Shown: one piece after another, positions 8,650-13,494 of the stretch
Numbering within the stretch: the first letter of the stretch is position 1
How the letters are laid out: each line of letters begins with the position of its first letter
Assembly (NCBI GenBank): GCA_027600665.1
Contig: JADGJL010000810.1
Coordinates: 1-13,494, forward strand
Origin: Irineochytrium annulatum
Taxonomy: Eukaryota; Chytridiomycota; Chytridiomycetes; Chytridiales; Chytridiaceae
Direction: 5' to 3'
DNA: 13,494 nt
The notes under the pieces: generated by a model
The model's database searches: none
Seen by the model: the letters and a program-made list of their open reading frames with translations, nothing else
What the model was told of the DNA's origin: nothing
Program-made: the position numbers and the translations under genes

Positions 8650-9085
8650 TTGAAATTCGAATTCATTTGGTTGTGACAGTGCGTTGAGGGGAAGTGTTGG
8701 GATATCGAGGCTATTTCGGGGAGGATTGAAGATTTCTGAGGATTTGATTAGTATTGTGAGCATAACGAAATAATAAGACAAGAATTTTCCACGTTAATTT
8801 TCATTTGACGCATCTGCGCAACGTTGTCGTCGCGAACAACCACGGAAGTGAAACCCAGATGATAAACCTTATATATTTTGTAATGATCAAGTATTTGCTG
8901 CAAAGTATATCGTAATTTAACTCGTACGGTGTTTAATTGAGCAGGTCAATATGTTGACCGTTGATGCTGGGCACTAGCAAATGTCGTATACATCCATCCA
9001 GCTTAGTGCAAAGGAAATGAAACGATGATTATGAAAAGATATTAGGAGGTAAAGAGGTATAATGCTCTTAGCGACACACAAAAGA
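8650..9085. other. AT-rich intergenic stretch, no gene seen
   Basis: No supported coding frame, RNA or repeat. It forms the border between the element block and the GC-rich genes and includes the 3' flank of the PAS gene. No perfect AATAAA was found within 100 nt of that gene's stop. Confidence 0.5.
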
Positions 9086-11801
9086 TCAGCCCCATCCTGC
9101 TCCCATTCCTCCTCCGTGAAACCCCGTAACAGAAGAGGCAGAAGACGGCCCACTGCGCTCTTCATCATCAGCCCAATTCTCTGGATCCATCTTCAACGTC
9201 GACACCGGCGCCGGCCCCATCACGAGCCGCCTCGCCACATTCATCAACCTCTCCCTCAAGCTCCACCAAAAACTCCATATCTGCTTAATGCTCCTCCAGA
9301 TGCTGTAAGACCGCGCAACCTGCCCCCCATCCAAGCCAACATCCCCACCACCCATCCCTCCACCCCTCGCTGCAGAGGCGTCCCCGACCTTCGACTCCTT
9401 CTTGAACCACTCGCCCCTGAAACTTGGCAGGCTCTTGCTCCCCTTCAGCACGCCGACATCCGTAACGCCGGGTCCAAACATGTGATCGCCCGGCACGGGG
9501 CCTAGCGTAGAATCGCTGATCCACGACCGGTCCGGCATTAGGCCGGTGCTCGTGGGCAACGGAGTCACGAGCGCCAAGATATACATGCACTCGCCCGGGT
9601 GCGCGACGAGCGTCGCCAGGACGCGCGTCCAGACGAGCCGGATCTGAGGCGGTGGTTCATTCTCGGCAACGACGGAGACTGCAGGAAGTGGCGGAGGGAG
9701 CGTTGCAATAGTGTCGGATGAGGAGAAGGCGGAGGTAGAGCTTGAGCCGGCGACGGGGGAAACAGGGTCGCGAAGGCCTGTCATCTGCAGAACAGTAGAG
9801 GAGCAGGGCTCGGAGGAGCTCTGGCGGCGCTCGCGGCGGAAGGAAGGGATTGGCGGGTCGGAGATGGAGCGGATAGGCGCGGAAGTGAGGATGATGGGGG
9901 TGGCGGCTGTCGCGCGTTCCGCAGGCGGTTGAGCCAGAGGCGGTATATCGGCAATGGTGCTTTCGGCGGAGAGGGTGGGCGAATCCGCGGAGCTTGTTGA
10001 CTCCGCTGTTGAATACCTCGAGAAGTCCTCGATATTCGATTCCTTAAACATGGGACCTTCCTCCTCCTCCTTTTGACTCGCACCCACATCCGGGAAACCC
10101 AACCGGTTAATGCCGCTTGCACCCTCCTGCTGGCTCCTCCAATCCCACCTCACGAACATCACGCAACTCCCTTCCTTCACGCACCTCGACATACCTTTGC
10201 AAAGCCGCCCAACATCCTCCTCGAAAACGAACCGCATCAAAAATCGGTTCATCAGCACCTCTGTGCTCCGCCCCAAGAATCGAGTCAGCGGATACGCCAT
10301 CTGCACCCGCCCGAACGAGTTCATTTGGATCGCGATCGTGCTCTGGTCCCTTTCCGCCTCGCCCAGCTGCTGCTGCCCGACCGTGGCGCCATCGTTCACG
10401 TGCCGCGGCAACGGCGGATGGTGGGCCGACTGGAACGACGGTGGGTCCATGGCCGTAAGGACAGTCCGCAGGCGGGCGAAGATCCACATGGGTAGCTTGC
10501 CAAGTCCAACGAGGCCCGCCATGGCGACCATGCGCTGTTCCGTGGCGGTGAGGACGTAGTCTCTTGCAGATAAAAGCGTGATCAAGGCCGAAGTCGTCAG
10601 TGGGACGGAGGACGCGGACGTGTGCGAGCTGACGGAAGACGGGCTCGCCGGGGAGTCATCGGTCACATGAAGGCGACCTGAGCGACGCGATTGATGGGCC
10701 TGGTGTACGGCGGCGGATGACTCGGGTGCCCTGTAGGGAATTGGCTCGGTTTTCGACCGCGGCCTCGACTTCGTTGATCGCAACGGTGAGTTCGTCGACG
10801 CCGTTGACGAACCCTGAGCCAAGTTCTCGTTGTTATCACCCTCGTTCTTATCGTCTGGTGGAATCTCATCATTTTGATCCCGGAATCCGACCACCGACAC
10901 CTTCGCCCGACCCCCAATATCCCAATGCACCGACCCTCGTTCGAGATCGACATCGTGTGGGGATATAGGTGTCGCAGGCCCCCCGTAGAATCGACGCGGA
11001 TTTACGCCCATCCGCCCAAGGGTCTTAAGCAGCGACGCGGGGTCGAGTCCGTTTGCGAGTGCTCCACAAACTTTCGTCACGTCCTCGAGAAGCCAGATAT
11101 CATACTCTGGTTCAGTTGCAAGTAAGCCACGAAGGACAACGTCAGCAATCCGAACCTGCGCTATCTGTCGCGATATGATGTGCACATGCATATGCCCACC
11201 GTCGCCCTTCACCAAAAGGAAGCGGCGGTATTTCCACCAGGTGAAGCCTCGAGGTAGTCACTGGCGCCTCCTCATCCGACGGCGAGCTGTCAGGGCCAGG
11301 CACAGAGCTGGGCAGCACAGGCGCGACAAACTCCGATAGCAACCTTCCAGCCGCCCCAACATGCGACGCTGCGCCTTTCCCACCGCTATGCTCCCATTTC
11401 CTCTCCGCGCCTGCCGTTTGCATGCGGGAGTGCCCACCGCCTACGAAATGCGTCCCGTGGTCCACGCTAGCCCACACGCCCAGCAATCTTTCGGCTTCTG
11501 GCGTTGCGGACACGATCTGTCCCGAACACGAATTTACGATCAAGATCGAGGGCGTGGAGATCGGGCATGCATCGATTTCATGGTGGTGAGCCCCAGCGCT
11601 GGGTTGAAGGAGGGAGAGGTCGTACGGCTGCTGCTGGCTTCTCCGTAGGGGCCGGCTCTGCCGCTGAGGCTGCTGTTGGGGAGTGGGCCCCTTGAGGTCG
11701 TGGACCCCCGGCTGGTGAGCTCCATCATCCATGCCGGTATTGAGTCTCCGATTTGGCGGCGACGAGAGGCGGCGCCACCGCGACTGATCGTCGGCCACCA
11801 T
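9086..11801 (-). CDS. Two-PAS-domain regulatory protein, split by one frame change in PAS1
   Basis: The 5' frame (11801 to about 11214) gives a Gln/Pro/Arg-rich N-terminus and then ILIVNSCSGQIVSATPEAER at about residue 86, the opening strands and helix of a PAS fold. It continues to RLHLVEIPPLP, a late PAS strand. The fold carries on in the next frame (11215-9086, 709 codons) with GGHMHVHIISRQ and EYDIWLLEDV. A second PAS starts at about residue 294 of that frame (IQMNSFGRVQMAYPLTRFLG, FVFEEDV, VMFVRWDWR) and finishes at about 526-552 (RLVWTRVLATLV, CMYILALV). A Ser/Pro-rich insert of about 165 residues lies between. The C-terminus has a Trp-rich helix (SIWRSIKQIWSFWWSLRERL). No zinc finger, kinase or HTH was seen, so the output is unknown; PAS domains usually sense ligands or mediate dimerisation. 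One base too many, or two missing, in TTTT at 11217-11214 explains the break. Confidence 0.75.
11214..11217 (-). other. Frame-change site in the PAS gene
   Basis: Minus-strand run of four T within CCTTTTGG. Upstream, the PAS strand is in one frame; downstream, the rest of the PAS fold is in the frame one base on. No convincing intron spans the join. Both sides are long and stop-free, so a sequencing or assembly indel is likelier than decay. A genuine mutation or ribosomal slippage stays possible. Confidence 0.6.
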
Positions 11802-12201
11802 CCCGTCCTCCGGCCAAACGTCGGCCGGACAGCTCGCCCGGCCGCAAACTTTTCCTGAGCGGCCGCCCTCCGAACTTGTCCTCTGCTGAGATGAGATAGG
11901 ACGCCGGTTGAAAGAAGGCGGATGGGAGGCAACAGCGGCAGCAAGGGTTCAGGGCCAGCCGAATGAAGCTGGCTGATGAGAAGAGAGCCGGGCGCAATAA
12001 TGGAAAGAGGTGAGAGAAGGGGTGGACGAGGACTTGGAAAATGATGTCGACAAACTGACGCACTAAGTCTGCAAAGCATTTAAATTTCGGATTATCTGGA
12101 CTAACTGCACGTTCAACAAACCGCTTTTCTTATTATTGTCAGCGACCAAAAATGCCACCACCCATACTTTCTCATTCAGCCCACGCGCACGGCGCGTTGC
12201 C
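11802..12201 (-). promoter_or_regulatory. Intergenic region: promoter/5' UTR of the PAS gene and 3' flank of the next gene
   Basis: On the minus strand much of 11880-12060 is C/T-rich (runs such as CCTTCTCTCACCTC), a common feature of fungal promoters upstream of the start. Frames in this stretch look like shadows of base composition. Near 12130-12140 an AATAATAAG run could serve as the poly(A) region of the upstream gene. Confidence 0.35.
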
Positions 12202-13315
12202 TCATAGCCCCAAGGCGGACGCGAATCGCTCCCCAACGCGCTTGACCTCGGCAACGTTCTCACACGGGTGCCTCGAGACCTCCAGGTACCTCCTCCTCTC
12301 AAACAAGTCCGCAACCGCCATCAACCAGCCCGACCCGCCGCTCGCCAACATCCTCCCGAACATCTCACGCTCCTGCCTGCCCAACTCCACCTCCAATACC
12401 TCGGCGTGCAGGGCGTCTGTGAAACCGCCGACCGTCATGTTTATGTTCCTCGACGACTCGGTCCCTGCGGACAACAGGTCGAGCCACTCGATCACAACCG
12501 AGTTCAGCCGGCCGGAGAGCATGCGCTCCACCCAGGACTGCATATTAAGAAGGGACCCGCGGCCAGAGAGCGACGGCGCCCGGGCAGTGATGGCGCGGTG
12601 GAGTCGCTCACAGCCCTCAACCGCGGAAGCAATGGAGCAAAAGAGATACCGTGGCTCGCTGAGGTTCTCGGCGTCCCAGTGGATCCCCTTGCGCACGTTC
12701 TGAAGCGCGTCACCCACGGCGTACATCTCCTGTCGTTCGTCGTCCTCGATTTCAGCCCGATCCACCGAAGCAGCCCTCCTCAGCTCCTCGATCTTGATGA
12801 CGCCTGATGGGAACGCGAGCGACAAGAAAGGGCTGACGGCCGGGTCGTCGATCACGTATCGCGCATCGGTCCTCGGGAAGACGAGCGCTCGGTCCAGGAA
12901 CGCGGGTGGTAGGAGATCGAGGATGATGGCCGAGGTCTGATTGCGCATGCGGCGCTGCTTTTGCGGGAGCGTCTCGAAAGAGTCCGGCATCAGGACCATG
13001 GCAACGGCGATCACTATAATGGGAGAGCAGCGCGTTAGCACAGCGAGTAGAAGGAAAGAAAAACACCGCGGTTCAAAACTTACTGAGCAGTAGACCGTAG
13101 GACGCCACTCTCGAGCAGCCCGCAGGTCCCCAGGGTCCCTCGGCGGCGGGTGCGACGATGTCGTCCGTCGGCTTGCGACGTAAGCGTCTCCGCACTTGAA
13201 CGCCGACGGCGGGCCTTAGCCGGCGTGAGCGGACGCGGACGACGTCGTTGCGGTTCTGGAGGCCGGCCACGGTCTCGGGCGTGGGGATCAGGAGGCGCCG
13301 CTTGAGACTGGACAT
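12202..13315 (-). CDS. Two-exon gene for a 347-residue Arg-rich protein with one membrane segment, unknown family
   Basis: Exon 1 is 13315-13084 and exon 2 is 13013-12202, ending TGA. The intron (13083-13014, 70 nt) has donor GTAAGT, branch TGCTAAC and acceptor ATTATAG, and the joined codon is ATG. Residues 1-55 are Arg-rich with few acids (RRLRPAV, VRRRLRRKP), compatible with a mitochondrial or basic cytosolic leader. Residues about 70-87 (VASYGLLL then IAVAMVLMP) form a single hydrophobic segment. The remainder is soluble and helical, with LLPPAFLDR, ALQNVRKGIHWDAENL and LFERRRYLEVSR. Inferred: a single-span organelle-membrane protein with a large C-terminal domain. I do not recognise the family. 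The first ATG is used; no earlier in-frame ATG is present. Confidence 0.7.
13014..13083 (-). other. Intron of the 347-residue membrane-protein gene
   Basis: GTAAGT at 13083-13078, TGCTAAC branch at 13040-13034 and ATTATAG acceptor ending at 13014. It interrupts the codon after its first base. Reading through it would stop at TGA 13075-13073. Confidence 0.8.
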
Positions 13316-13494
13316 AGCGGTGATGATGAGAAGGCGCGTCCAAGTGGCTTTTTGAGCTGCAAACTGGGCCGCCTAATCCTAAAAATAGATTTCCTTTTCA
13401 ACCGTGTTGTTTTTTTTTTGTAATTAAATCGATAATTACCGCCGGATAATCTCAACAGAATTAAACAAAAACATTTGCAGGGATTCTACTAAGG
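13316..13494 (-). promoter_or_regulatory. Upstream region of the 347-residue gene
   Basis: AT-rich, with a run of T near 13410 and two GATAAT copies (13430-13435 and 13445-13450) around CCGCCG. No gene is visible up to the window edge. It probably holds the promoter of the gene that starts at 13315. Confidence 0.3.

Noticed and set aside
9062..10559. Several + strand frames of 70-149 codons
   Set aside because: Antisense shadows of the GC-rich PAS gene; Pro/Arg/His-rich products with no domain.
11540..12079. 179-codon minus frame upstream of and overlapping the PAS gene start
   Set aside because: Different frame from the PAS domain, low-complexity Ser/Pro/Arg text, and it lies in the pyrimidine-rich promoter.
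12268..12807. 179- and 183-codon + strand frames
   Set aside because: Antisense to exon 2 of the 347-residue gene, which has consensus splice sites.
12202..13315. Resemblance of the orphan protein to peroxin Pex3 (membrane segment, then NQ...LLP)
   Set aside because: Only one short pattern fits; the later Pex3 motifs are not visible.
13080..13343. Alternative minus frame of 87 codons over exon 1
   Set aside because: It begins at TTG rather than ATG, and it does not join exon 2 in phase.

Overview
The window looks like nuclear DNA of a fungus, probably an early-diverging (chytrid- or Mucoromycota-like) one; this is an inference. The signs are protein genes split by 36-60 nt introns with CTRAY-type branch points, a PAS protein with the WLLEDV and VRWDWR motifs I associate with such fungi, and degraded Copia and hAT elements. 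I see no tRNA, rRNA, CRISPR array or bacterial operon. All three host genes lie on the minus strand.

Positions 194-3875 carry the main find: one many-exon gene that no single open frame reveals. Joining about 20 short exons at consensus, phase-matched splice sites gives a protein of about 850 residues. It has an acidic N-terminus, a long coiled coil, a SUMO-interaction-like motif (VVDLTDSD) and a C-terminal Ulp1/SENP (C48) cysteine protease domain. The His/Asp/Gln/Cys active-site set is complete, and the His-Asp and Gln-Cys spacings equal those of yeast Ulp1. A TATA-like box and a hairpin lie just upstream, and an AATAAA signal lies downstream.

Positions 3880-9050 are an AT-richer transposon graveyard. 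An inverted solo-type LTR (4011-4422) abuts a decayed Copia pol (4423-6104). That pol keeps its zinc-binding, integrase, reverse-transcriptase tail and RNase H pieces but has lost the RT core. A polypurine tract and the start of a same-family LTR in the opposite orientation follow (6373 on). Next come the BED-finger and N-terminal part of a hAT transposase on the minus strand (6540-7420), with a GGAATT hexamer array, CGGGAC repeats and a 16-nt palindrome in its upstream end. A weak retropepsin-like remnant (8340-8649) closes the region.

Positions 9050-13494 are GC-rich and gene-dense. A two-PAS-domain regulator (9086-11801) is broken by one frame change inside its first PAS domain. A two-exon gene (12202-13315) encodes a 347-residue Arg-rich, single-membrane-segment protein of unknown family. 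The two genes are separated by about 400 bp of pyrimidine-rich promoter-like DNA. The genes do not form an obvious pathway; the window contrasts an intact protease gene and two host genes with a block of dead mobile elements.
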